Below, one piece after another: positions 22,901 to 32,053 of a DNA stretch of 32,053 nucleotides (position 1 is the stretch's first letter; every line of letters starts with the position of its first letter). Location of the stretch: the NCBI GenBank assembly GCA_015501075.1, contig JADNYJ010000367.1, positions 1 through 32,053 of the forward strand, in the 5' to 3' direction. The notes below the pieces were generated by a model that made no database searches, was not told where the DNA came from, and saw only the letters and a program-made list of their open reading frames with translations. Source of the stretch: Gymnopilus junonius. Lineage: Eukaryota; Basidiomycota; Agaricomycetes; Agaricales; Galerinaceae. Both the position numbers and the translations under genes were made by a program.

Positions 22901-23075
22901 GTATTTATCATTTGAACTTCTAGTGATTCCGTGCGTAAACGATGTGTCCAGTATGTCAGCGTTGGAAATGTTTAAGATTAGCCACACGAACCCACAAGCA
23001 CGGAGTATATGTTACCACAGGTAGTCGAACTCGGGACGTTGAATTGTACGACGTAATAAGTGTCACAGTCGACGC
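19985..23075 (+). repeat. Repeat unit copy A3
   Basis: Nearly full-length A-type copy. Its 5' end begins at TGCGATAGGCGCTCTTCTAG (inverse of the A1 5' end), with the gene at 20,714-22,305. The 3' flank runs to GTACGACGTAATAAGT at about 23,056-23,071, where it parts from A1. The 5' end is shorter than A1 by about 65 bp. The tail contains the imperfect repeat CTTGTAAATTTCTTGTAAATTTC near 22,877. Confidence 0.85.
20714..22305 (+). pseudogene. Broken A-type paralogue (A3)
   Basis: ATG 20714 opens a 64-nt first exon (20714-20777). Intron 1 is 20778-20837, exon 2 is 20838-21517, intron 2 is 21518-21578, and exon 3 ends at a GTGCGT donor near 21,774. All phases agree with B1. Exon 2 is two bases short of an open frame: a G-run near 21,041-21,050 is two bases shorter than in A1, giving TAA at 21,062. 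A further base is missing near 21,321-21,330 (shared with A1), so the reading then ends FQLTC-stop. The downstream exons (QKKRKRYF, GWAIANPGIMK, LKRKRGAY, final LQKRLSPLPQ) are readable. Pseudogene, but the most complete A copy. Confidence 0.75.
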
Positions 23076-24830
23076 GTTGACGGGTCACGCATGCTCCTGC
23101 GCGCTGCCTGTCATTCCAACGTCGACGACACTCACTCTTCACCGTATGATTACCTCTCAGTCGACTGTAGGCAATGGCCTCAACATTCTAGTTGATATTT
23201 TCTCTCTTTTTCCTTTCCCATTCCTTTTCCTCAGGCTGCGGAACCAGCTCCAGCTCGATTACTGTCTGAGGTTCGGAGTACCTTCACCACGTCGGCGTCA
23301 GCTATGGCCGTGAACTCTTGCGTGCCGATCACTCGGTTAAGCTAAGCATACAAACAGAGCATAGGACTTTGACTTCGGAGTGCCAGCGCTTCTTCCTCTG
23401 CGCATGTGCATGCGCATTCGCAGCCTTGGTCTCTTTGGTGGTGATAGGTGGTGTCGCCAAGAAGGTGGTACCCACACTGAGGAGGATGGGTTGTGCTGAG
23501 ACGATGCCAGTGCCCTTCCTGGAGCCTAAAAACATGGGCTATGGCGTAGCTCAGTGTGTACCCTGCTTCAGTGCGCAGGGGCTGATTTGGAGAGGTAAGT
23601 TTCATGTTTTGTTTCTGTTTTTATTATAGCGCCTTTTCTTAATGCCTTTCTTTCGTATTGTTCGACCGGACTCACATCTCCCTCTTTTCTTTGCAGCCTC
23701 CCACTAGCTTACAGCTCATCCCTCCCCGTGCTCTGCGGCTGGATGCCCGCTACCGTAATGTCGCAAGCCGAAGGCGTGCCGCTCGGCTCGTTGTGGAACG
23801 ATAGGAAGATGATAAACGTAAAATCGTTCTCCAACAGGTCGTTGAGATCCCCTTGAGCTTTGGTCCCACCGTTTTGAAAAAGCAGGTGCATTGTTCAAGA
23901 AAGCCAGCGGTGGGGAGGAAAAGGACGCGTGGTACATTGAATCGACCTCTGTATTGGAAGAGCCCGTGAAAACAGGACCAATGAAGACAGGGACTCTGCA
24001 TCACCTCTTAACTACTTCCTTCCCTCACAGTGCTGATTATTGCTGGCCTATGCCAAGCATACCTCCAAGACATACGTGAAGAAGCTTTTGGCTCTGCTGT
24101 AAAAGCGTATGATTATAGCTTTATGTGGATCATGCGCTCCATAATCCCTTCTTTATTTAATCCTTCCGTTGATGCTACTTCGAGGTTCATTGCGGAATCA
24201 AAGCGCAAATTGAAAAATAGATCAGGCTCCATAGCTTTTGCATGTCTGCATAAGAACCTGTTGCAAATAATAGGATGACAGCTCTCAGAAACGAGATGAA
24301 ATTGCAAGAAACAGAGGCACTAAGTTGATCTTCCGAGACTGTCAAGTTCATATTTGCGAAGAGTAGCAGTGGCAGTCATGCATTGAAAGGCGACCATGGA
24401 GCCCGCTATTTTGAACAGAATACGGGATACTGAAGAAGATTGATGTTTCGCCGTGAAACCCATTATGATTCTCATAACATAAAAGAACCTATATCACAAC
24501 CAAAGTAAGCTATTCAACACTAGAACCCAAATTGAAATAGAAGGACGATTGGCTACTGCTCAGATTTGACAGCAACGGACGATGTAGAAGGTGAGATGCA
24601 GAGCCTCCATGCTCCGGGGTGTAGATATATTATGAAGCAAAAACTCTTAAAGTCAAGGGAACAAATTATTAGTCGAGTTGATGAAGGGATGTATTGCGTC
24701 TGAGGACCTAAGCCAAGGATCATAAGCAGCTAGGAAGTGCTAGAGACGCAGCACTACCCACATGCGAGACATAACTACATCAACCGCTACCACCTCATCC
24801 AGCTGTTCCGCCTCTCAGTTCATCACATAT
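23076..24830. other. 1.75-kb stretch with only a weak spliced-exon candidate
   Basis: Splice-like signals lie on the plus strand: CTCAG ending 23,234, GTAAGT at 23,595 and TTTGCAG ending 23,697. The frame between them (23,318-23,595) contains a Cys/Ala-rich hydrophobic run (LCACACAFAALVSLVVIGGVA) and would end soon after the last acceptor (ASH-stop, near 23,707). No family was recognised. A frame at 24,030-24,278 is also unassigned. Nothing else is visible up to the 205-aa gene. Confidence 0.3.
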
Positions 24831-25505
24831 TCAGCGGGGGAGGCCGCCGCCGCACTTGCACCATTTGAGGAGCAGGGCAGCAGGAGGGCCTAAGATCTTC
24901 TTCTCCCTTGCCTTAGCTTTGGAGCCGAACCAGGCTTTGAAGTCTACAAGGATGACGACACACGATCAGTCAGCTGAGCTTCCAGAAAACAAAGACGTAC
25001 TGATACAGCCGCAGAACAGCGCCGGTGGCTTCTCCTCCTCCTCTTGCTGTTGCCTATGCGCTATGACATCGATCGGAAAGTTCTTATGGACACTTTCTGC
25101 GCTGTATAGGCTCAAGCTCGATGTTTCACTGGGCGTAGGGCTTGGTGGGGAGACGAGCATGGACGGCATTGATGAGGGCTGAGATGTTTCCGGGTGCTGA
25201 GATTGGGTGTTGGGGGATGGTCTGGTGTTCAGACTCAACGGGGGCGGTACAGCATGCGACTTCGGACGTTGCGCGCCCGCCAGCGGGCGACGCGCCTCTG
25301 CAGGATAGGAAACCTTGGTATCTGAGGGACCTTTGGGATGACTCGGTCTATCAGGTGTAACAGGATATGCTAAAGGAGCTTGGAAGGCGGTATGCAGAGG
25401 CAGTGGGGAAAATCCCATAGGGTGGAGCCCCAGAGGCGAAGGATGCCTCGGAGACCAGGGCTGGCGCAACCTTGGAGATGGTGCAGCTCGTGCAGACGCG
25501 GACAT
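24831..25505 (-). CDS. Unrecognised proline-rich protein with Cys/Gly C-terminus, 205 aa, intact
   Basis: Two exons: 25505-25001 and 24943-24831 (TGA), with a 57-nt intron (GTACGT to CTTGTAG) split in phase 1. The first 130 or so residues are rich in Pro, Ser and Arg and probably disordered. Then follow PSETSSLSLYSAES, an acidic run (QQQEEEE) and CGCIN. The second exon reads FKAWFGSKAKAREKKILG and ends WCKCGGGLPR. I do not recognise a family. The exact fit of intron phase, the sensible second exon and the shared stop make a real gene likely. No signal peptide or membrane span was seen. An upstream exon cannot be excluded; ATG 25505 is the first in frame. Confidence 0.65.
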
Positions 25506-26026
25506 AAATCTGTTTCGTTAATGGTCGTCAGATGTGCGGAGGAAGGAGACGTTTCTTTTTGTCGAGGTGGGTTTCGTCGTTGTTCGAACCAGCGAACACG
25601 GGGTGGAGTTGCGTCGAGCAAACAGCTTTTGCTTTTATATGATGATCAGTGCACAGCTTTTTTACGTCCAATCACCGCCTCGGGGGCCCGAACGCTCACG
25701 AGGGAGGACGACTAAATGGAGGAAAAACGGGCGTCGCTTAGTGACCATTTGCTAAAAGCCTCCGACTCTAACAGAGGCTCCTCTCCCCTGTTTGAATCGG
25801 AATCAGTTGAGTCATCTTGAAGTTGTGAGATGCTGGGGGTGAAGAACTTCGAGCACAATTTTAGGACTGCCATTGGATGCCCATACATTTTTTATCCATT
25901 TTTTGTTTACGAGAAAACATGACATCCAAGTAATGTTTAAAGCAATGAGTTGATCATACAACGAGGGACGAATGTAACACACGTCTGAATCTTATTATTT
26001 TACAATGAATAGTATCTATAACTCAC
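25506..26026. other. Intergenic region, no gene seen
   Basis: This lies upstream of the 205-aa gene and downstream of the AlkB-like gene (both minus strand). Plus-strand frames here lack motifs. The part near 25,880-26,020 is AT-rich, with an ATTTTTTATCCATTTTTTG run. Confidence 0.4.
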
Positions 26027-27035
26027 TCATGAATTGATAAGTTGCCGGAACGTCAAGCTAATCCTGCCCTTTGTGACCTTGGATTCTCTGGAAAGATTGT
26101 GGTTAGCCTATGTCGCACGTGAAGCTGAAGGGAAGGCCCTACTTGGCAATCTCGTGCTTCCAATGCTTCTGCGTCTCGCCCTGCATCACGACCAGCGATC
26201 CTGGGCCGAGTATCCAGCTTTACGATATATAGGCGCAGTGCTGGTCGAATTCTTGTCCTTGCGATCGTCCAACTGTTCAGCTGGACGTTTTGTCTTATGC
26301 ACCAGCGCATCCTCGTCAGGAAGTGGTCGTGGAACGAAGCCAACTTTGATTTTGAAGTTCTCGACTTCAAATTGTCATGCGTCATGGTAAAGGTCCTGGG
26401 CGCACCCACCGAAAGACTAGCAATAACCCTGTAAGGCGTCGTCAGCGACGCAATTTAAGCCGTAAATTTAATAGAGCGTACTTATTTTCGATATTATCAC
26501 GATGGTTTCCAATATAAACAGTGCCGTCTTCGTATAGGTTCAACATGACGTGATTGAACTTGACTCCCAATCTCATTTCGACTTGATTTTGTATATCACG
26601 AGAAAGGAGGATATTCGTACTTCATGTCGACTACTTGTCCACTGTATTTTAGTGTAAGATTTGGGTCGGTTGAATATGCTGAAGAGAGCCGTTGATGACT
26701 AAATGCACTGAGATGGAAAATGAAGGACATACCTGCAATCTTCCTGGACTGGACGACCTCACGCCCGAACACTTTCAGAGTGGGTTCCCTAGTAAGATAG
26801 CAGTAAGCCTAGAACAACACAATTCGGCGTCCATAATACGTGCAACTGTCAAGTTCAAGTAGTGCGGAGTACCATTTATCAGAGAGCTCTGTCGATATGA
26901 AAGAAGGAACATAATAAACATCAGAATCAGGCATGTTTTCATTCTGTAGTCCTCGAGATTGGACACCTGGTCGAACTCCGAGTTTTTTGCGATTTCCAAG
27001 CTGGAAATACGAGCACGTTTGCTGGGGCGAGGCAT
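26027..27035 (-). CDS. AlkB-like Fe(II)/2-oxoglutarate dioxygenase (ALKBH2/3 type), frame-interrupted
   Basis: AlkB homologues remove alkyl groups from nucleic acids using Fe(II), 2-oxoglutarate and O2. Exons: 27035-26840, 26788-26733, 26678-26482, 26428-26143 and 26087-26027 (TGA); introns are 51-55 nt. Blocks in order: MPRPSKRARIS (NLS-like), VYYVPSFIST, EPTLKVFGREVVQSRKIA, KYSGQVVDMKYEYPP, NHVMLNLYEDG, IGNHRDNIENK (the HxD iron ligands), VIASLSVGAPRTF, GSLVVMQGETQKHWKHEIA (distal His) and KGRISLTFRQL (2-oxoglutarate Arg). Frame changes are needed near 26,945, near 26,608 (TTTCTCGTGAT) and in the linker before 26,201. An alternative start is ATG 26934. All expected ligands are present, so the shifts may be sequence errors. 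It is divergent from POP4. Confidence 0.8.
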
Positions 27036-27290
27036 CGGACAGAGATAATAGACCTCAGGATACTGAGCAAGGTATTGATTACCGTGAGCGACAGGTCAAC
27101 GACTGTTAGTGAGTCAAGCTAAGTTCTGATTTAATTTAATTTAGTTTAATTAAGTTTTGCTTGGCCTATCGGCTGAAAGGCTTCGAACCAAACAACCGCC
27201 TGCGGAATCTGATGTCACGGACCTGATTTCTTTGCGACCTACGACAAATCTTTTACCTCATATTCCAAAATCATCCTGTGTACGAAAAGA
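27036..27290. promoter_or_regulatory. Divergent intergenic region between the AlkB-like gene and POP4
   Basis: 255 bp separate the two start codons and must hold both promoters or 5' leaders. An AT-rich tract of repeated TTTAATTTAATTTAG at 27,130-27,155 is the main landmark. No clear TATA box position could be assigned. Confidence 0.5.
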
Positions 27291-28406
27291 ATGGATGCAG
27301 GTACTTCCAAAGCAGTCAAGGAACTTGACCCGTACGCACCACTACCTTTCCGAAAGGTGAGATATTCCTCTCATCATTACCTTCGTTCAAACAGCTGATG
27401 ACTTGACTTTCTTCTAGGGAGAACGCCTTCAGTTCACGTCTTCAGAGCCCTTTACGCCCAAATATGTCACCTCAAACCTCTCTCAGACTTCAGATCCCCA
27501 AGGGATGTACAATACACGTTCAAAGGTCGACTGATGTTGCTGGAGAACCCTGCCCGCGACAGCCGGGCGAAGAAGGAGCTTGAACAGAAACGTACGATCA
27601 GGAAGAAGGAAAAGGAGAGGAAGAAACTGGGTATCATCGGAAAGAGAGAAGCCAAGGAGAAAGCGTTTGGAAGTTTGATGAAAGCCAGGCGAAGTAGGTG
27701 ATTTCTCTCAGATCAGGATTATACACAGACTGCTGACATATGGCGTCTTCTTTCATGTAGATTTGACCTCTTCCCTGCCTCTACATCATCTATGGATGGG
27801 CTATATGTCTGAGTTGCTTGGACTTCAACAGAAGCCTGCTCGGACGCCGACACCTAATGTTGTTGCAAAAGCTATGCCCAATTCCTCTGGAATGCATCCA
27901 AAGCTTCTCAAAGCCGACTATCATGGTTCAATCATGACAGGTTCATAGATTTTTTATGCCCTTTCCATTCCAACTCATGGGCTTTCGTATACTCAGTAAC
28001 CCAAGCCAAAAACCCTTGCCTTGTGGGGTTATCAGGAATCGTCATTCACGAAACGGAAAATGCTTTCAAGGTCGTAACGAAGCAAAACAAAGTAAAGCGT
28101 GCGTATCCTAACTTTCTGTCGTAAATTTCACGTACCGAGACACGTCTTTCAGTCCTCCCTAAACAAAACTCTATATTCACATTTGCAGTTCCGCTGTATT
28201 CCACCCTTCCCGCAACCCACTCCGCAAACGTGCCTCTACCTCTGCCTTCTCCAGTAGATCCCGACAAAGAGGTATCTCCTCACCTGCGCAAGACGGTCCT
28301 GGACGATCCCCACATCCAGTTCGAGCTGTATGGAAATCAATTCCGCTTCCGTGCTGCTGAACGAGCTGGTCGTAAATTCAAACATAAAGAGACCATTGAA
28401 CTTTGA
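27291..28406 (+). CDS. POP4: Ribonuclease P/MRP protein subunit Pop4/Rpp29 (one frame shift in exon 2)
   Basis: Pop4 (Rpp29/p29) binds the RNA of RNase P and RNase MRP, which process tRNA and rRNA precursors in the nucleus. Exons: 27291-27356, 27418-27693, 27761-27940, 27997-28098 and 28153-28406 (TGA); introns 54-67 nt. The start MDAGTSKAVKELDPY is followed by EPFTPKYV, ENPARDSRAKKE, a basic stretch (KKEKERKKLG), LHHLWMGYMSELLG, then the core fold: LLKADYHGSIM, NPCLVGLSGIVIHET, ENAFKVVTK, LPKQNSIFTF, FELYGNQFRFRA and ERAGRKFKHKETIEL at the C-terminus, as in the family. Expected length is about 292 aa. Exon 2 changes frame near 27,525 (AAAGGTCGA, one base short), although both sides are well conserved. 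Because this subunit is normally essential and single-copy, I suspect a sequence error. Confidence 0.88.
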
Positions 28407-29019
28407 CGTCACGGTCACGGTCACAGGTTTTTCAGGTCACTACGATGTACACCTTTCCTTTCCAAATTTCCGGCCAGCATCGTCAGTATCGAACGAACTT
28501 GGACTTCGAAATTTGAGAGGCCTATGTCTAGATTCTATACCGTAACTTTGGAGCTCAGCACCCGCTTGGCCATGGCCTCAAACAACTCGATTCTTGTCCT
28601 CAGATTTGCCACCCTTACGCAGCAATAAACTAGCCCATGTCTTGTATTAAACATTCAACACGTTTCTGGACCGCCGTCTTTCGTCCATACACGTTCTCAA
28701 GCAATGTGCGTCAAGATTCGCAAAGGCCTTTTCTCCTAGGATTTTCGCGGAGGATCCTTTTAAAGCACCGTTGGGACAATTGCCTATATTGCGGCATCCA
28801 ACCTTTTCGCGACCACCAAGTTTTATGCTATATTTTGCGCCCCGCCTATGCAGAGCTCTTCAGAGCTCGAAATCATCTGGGCAGTCATAATTGCTCTTGT
28901 GCAAGCCAACTTGTTTGCTCCTTCTCAGCGGGGTTGGCCTCAAATCAGGTTAGGATGGATCTGTCGGATGTAGACCGTAAATGGTTGAATGAGCAGAGAT
29001 CTAGTAAATTATACGCTAT
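28407..29019. other. Convergent intergenic region between POP4 and the deaminase gene
   Basis: About 610 bp between two converging 3' ends. A plus-strand frame of 143 codons (28,637-29,068) overlaps the deaminase stop and has no recognisable domain. I saw no RNA gene. A small unannotated gene cannot be excluded. Confidence 0.4.
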
Positions 29020-30242
29020 TTATTTGAAGCGAGCGTTCAAACTCATTTCCCCTATTTTCCTAACCTGATCCTCGGTTAATCCGAGCCCGTAAGGTGGTTT
29101 GGCCAAAAGCAAGGCGTATTCGGCGAGAAGTGAGGTACGGAAGGGGAGAATGTCGTCGGTCTGTAAAGAATGAAGTCAACTCTAGCCCTTTTCACTCGCA
29201 GAAAAAGAGGGACAGACGCAGATAGAGACTGGGTGGTCAGCCTTGAGGTACTGGCGAATATGATGAGATTCTAATGTCGACACCGTCTTACATCTATGAA
29301 AATTAGAAAGCTGAAATCAATACCCAGGATCGAATTGACTCACAAAAGATTGGACGTCAGACAAATCTCAATGCACATTTTCTTATCCAGCACAACTTCT
29401 ATCGCCTCTTCGTCCAGGAAGGTGGCATGACCTAGTCGGTCAGGATTATAGGATAATAACTTCATTGTCTCTTCTGGCGAGTTTTTGATGGTCTGCGCGT
29501 ATGGTGAGTTTTCCAACTCAAACTTTTGAGCCAATTTCACCTCTGCGATATGCACCGTAAGACCGAGGACCCGCCTTCTTGGCTTCTGCGAAGTAAGGTG
29601 CAAACGTCTCCACTTCACCAGCAGTAGGATCGCCACAGAGATCCAAACCAATAACTCGACGGCCTTCCGCTTTCAGCTTGCCAGCAATTCGCAAGCAGTC
29701 TTTGAGAACCTCCACCCCCATTCTCCGATCTAAGCTGACGATTAACCCAACTTATCAGCATCATAACGCTCGACCTCAGAAAGGACAGCGAGAAGATACT
29801 GCTCCCTATCCATGGCGGGTGTTTGACGGGGCGTTGTGCGTAATTCGAGGTGATTGCACTCGGGCAGCTCTCCGTCCAGGAAGGTGCTCAGCACAGCCCT
29901 TGTCGCTCGCTTCAGAGCTTCCGGAGTAGAGGTCAAGGCGTAGATAGCAGGAAATAAAGAGAAAAAATGCATGATCTCCCCCAGAACAGGCCCATGCTTT
30001 AGCTTTTCTATGCCCGCTATCACAGATTCGTCTGAGATGGAAGATGAGGTCGATTGCGAAGTTGACCCTGTCGCTCGTGAGGCAAGGTACTCTGAAGCCA
30101 ATTCCTGCAGAACGGATATGGGTATAGATCCATTCAAATGAGCGTGTAGTTCTGCTTTGGGTATAGATTGCAAAAAATGGATTTGTTCAGAGCTCAGCGT
30201 GCCCAAGGCAGCAGCTGCTGGACCAGCAATCGCCTTTGTCAT
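29020..30242 (-). CDS. ADAL-type adenosine/N6-methyl-AMP deaminase-like protein (two frame shifts)
   Basis: This family hydrolyses the 6-amino or 6-methylamino group of purine nucleosides or nucleotides in a metal-dependent amidohydrolase barrel. ATG 30242 (MTKAIAGP). Exons: 30242-29344, 29293-29218 and 29160-29020 (TAA); introns 50 and 57 nt. Motifs in order: KAELHAHLNGSI (HxH metal site), LELRTTPR, LIVSLDRR, VIGLDLCGDP, LTVHIAEV (His and catalytic Glu), DRLGHATFLDEEA, IEICLTSN, CKTVSTLESHHI and HPVSICTDDILPF (Asp-Asp pair), ending SLNARFK. This pattern fits ADAL/MAPDA rather than classical ADA. Within the first exon the frame must change near 29,743 (GGGTTAATC, one G short) and near 29,567 (GGTCCTCGG, one C extra). 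All active-site residues remain. An upstream exon is possible. Confidence 0.85.
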
Positions 30243-30733
30243 GACCAAATGAGGTTGAATATCACGCTAAATGAGCTACTAAGGTTCGTCATTAGTCAAT
30301 ATTTCAAAAGCACAATTGAAAGCGTTAGGACGACTTGCCTACGTGTATTTCACCCCCTTCAATGACAAAAAACCGGCGATCATGGATGTCACAGTGGAAG
30401 AAGCCGTCGAGTAAACAGAAAACAACTGAGAAGATCAAGAAGATGTCAGCAGCCACTGCTTCTAGTCTGACCAACGTCAGACCAAGCGACGACCTTCTCC
30501 TCAACGCGCCGCACGATACCTTGATATATTCTTCCTTTTATCTGTATTCGATTTTCCATTTAGCAACTCTGAATACCCTCTGGAATCTACAAGGAATCTG
30601 GATTAACTCTCAATGTTATATGGCACTCAGCTCTGGATGGATTCTGATCAGGAGGTGGGCTTCCTACTTAACCTTACTGTTTGGCCACAAAAGACGATAA
30701 TTGGTGGAACAATATTCTTTCTGCTCCTTTTAG
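30243..30733. other. Region between the deaminase start and the F-box exon
   Basis: It probably holds the deaminase promoter and one or more upstream exons or introns of the following F-box gene. A plus-strand frame at 30,335-30,700 starts with Lys-rich sequence, but I cannot join it to the F-box exon with confidence. The exon that follows has a clear acceptor, CCTTTTAG ending 30,733. Confidence 0.4.
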
Positions 30734-32044
30734 AGTGTCGCCCAAAGCCTGCCTGGCGAAATATTACGCACCATCTTCGTTTCCACAGTGAAACTTGCCT
30801 CGCCACCGTTTCCCTTCCAATCGACCTTTCACAAATACATTCTCTCCCCATCACCTGACAGAGAACCCGTCTCATTAACCCATGTTTGCACCTGGTGGCG
30901 CGATGTCGCTCTATCTATCCCAGAATTGTGGTTGGCAGTCTCCGCAAGCCCGGAAGCGACACGAAGCACGACCCAGAGGTATTGCGGATATGGATGGCCC
31001 ATGCTTCCAAAATACTAGAACCCAGGCAAAGTCGTAAACGAATTGGACTAGACCTTCAATTCGCAGTACCACGCATCACGACGATCTACGACCCCCACGA
31101 ACTAAAGCACATGAAAGAGACGGTCCCTATTATTTGGGAAAAATATTCGCTGGTGTCGCTCGTTGAATATGTGCTTGGATAGACAATGCCTTGACCTCAC
31201 TTTCGACATACTGGCGCGGAACGACGACACTGGTCCTGCAGCGTCGTTCCTTGAAGATCTGGAGCTCATGTTTACCTCCAATGTATCTAGTTGTCATCTT
31301 CAACTCGACGCGATATGCACGTGGATGCACTCTTTACCCTCTCTGCGACGTCTCAAACTGCAATTTGTGCAAATTTACAACCATTTCAATTTATTACTCG
31401 AAACTCTACCACTACAGAAAATGGAGGAGGTCATAATTAGTTCCCGATTGTCTTTTGAAAATAGTCTTCTGTGTCTATCCAAATGCACCGCAGCTGAGGC
31501 TATCACTCTCGCCAAGATGGGTTGGCCAATTCCATCTCCGGTACAGCTCTCCGACTTACTTGTCAATCCTACTATAACGCTTCCTCATCTAACCTCCCTC
31601 TGCCTGACTGATTCTGTCGGTCCAGTGATATTATTGCGCTTTCTAAACCTTCCTTCCCTAAAAAAGCTGACTATCTGCAAATCCACTCCATCTCCCTTCG
31701 ACACTAGCATCATCAACCTCGAAGCCTTCCTGCTCCGATCTCAATGCCCTCTGGAAGTATTGACCGTCTCTGATTCGAAAATGCTCCATTCCTACGGCAC
31801 CGCATTGCTACAGATGAAGACTATCAAGAAGGTGCAGAATGTTGACTTGGGTTATCACCATTCAGGTCGACTTTTAAAGCTCGATTTTTATCGCATGGCG
31901 TCGTTGTCGCAGGGTGTCAAGAAGTTGATGGCCTGGGTATCCTTTTCGGACTCTCATGAGCATATTGGATGGAAGGAGACTTTGGAGCCGCAGGAAAAGC
32001 TCCTATATTGGATCGAAGATGGCTTCCGGCTCCACGAAATGTAA
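30734..32044 (+). CDS. F-box domain protein, second copy in window (5' end unclear, frame-interrupted)
   Basis: The exon opens after CCTTTTAG with an F-box: SLPGEILRTIFVSTVK, then VSLTHVCTWWRDVALSIPELW, a spacing typical of agaric F-box proteins. The reading continues in a second frame from about 30,965 (HDPEVLRIWMAHASKILE, then RKRIGLDLQFAVP) and a third from about 31,143 (RWCRSLNMCLDRQCLDLTFD). The third frame stays open to TAA at 32,042 and contains leucine-rich segments (MHSLPSLRRLKLQF, LPHLTSLCLTD, LPSLKKLTI). Two indels are therefore needed. It probably acts as a substrate adaptor of an SCF ubiquitin ligase; target unknown. It is not a close copy of the F-box gene at 4,323-6,055. The true start codon lies upstream and was not found. 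Confidence 0.75.
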
Positions 32045-32053
32045 AATGAGCCT

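Noticed and set aside
23028..23060. B-box-like GTCGAACTCGGG in the A3 tail (also in A1), suggesting a tRNA-derived SINE
   Set aside because: No stem forms around it, there is no A box upstream at the right distance, and no poly-A or simple-repeat tail follows.
36..23075. DNA transposon, LTR element or Helitron as carrier of the A/B units
   Set aside because: No terminal inverted repeats, LTRs, transposase, reverse transcriptase or Rep/helicase motif was found. The CTAG at the B2 end is not the end in B1, A1 or A3.
23545..23600. tRNA-like start (GGCGTAGCTCAGTGTG, resembling an A box)
   Set aside because: No T-arm or B-box (GGTTCGANTCC) follows within 80 bp and no acceptor stem can be paired.

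Overview
This window looks like nuclear DNA of a filamentous basidiomycete, probably an agaricomycete. The evidence is short introns (50-61 nt) with GTRNGT donors and YAG acceptors, F-box proteins of the kind that is greatly expanded in agarics, and compact housekeeping genes with several introns each. No bacterial-type operon, tRNA, rRNA or CRISPR array is visible.

Layout. About 1-23,080 is an accessory, duplication-rich region. It holds five copies of one roughly 3-kb unit in two diverged subtypes, called A and B here: A1 (minus, ~36-3180), B1 (minus, ~8760-11640), A2 (plus, ~11787-14680), B2 (minus, ~17345-19803) and A3 (plus, ~19985-23075). Each unit carries a five-exon gene whose protein I do not recognise: Ser/Pro-rich, with basic nuclear-signal-like clusters and a conserved D-x-WAIA block. 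B1 (449 aa) and B2 (368 aa) splice to fully open reading frames with the same exon phases. All three A copies are broken by frameshifts or stops. B1-A2 and B2-A3 form two head-to-head pairs in the same orientation; A1 lies inverted at the left edge. Between the units are an F-box gene (4323-6055), a rearranged fragment of a GABA-type aminotransferase (14852-15320) and long stretches with no recognisable gene.

About 24,800-32,053 is a normal gene-dense region: an unrecognised 205-aa proline-rich protein (24831-25505), an AlkB-like Fe(II)/2-oxoglutarate dioxygenase (26027-27035), RNase P/MRP subunit Pop4/Rpp29 (27291-28406), an ADAL-type (deoxy)adenosine/N6-methyl-AMP deaminase (29020-30242) and a second F-box protein (30734-32044). 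AlkB and POP4 are divergent and share 255 bp; POP4 and ADAL converge.

Every gene here that can be assigned to a known family needs at least one reading-frame change inside an exon to keep its conserved motifs, although catalytic residues are preserved. The three unrecognised genes (B1, B2 and the 205-aa gene) are intact. The shifts may be residual assembly indels or real lesions; the sequence alone cannot decide. Exon boundaries were worked out by hand from splice motifs and protein-family conservation.
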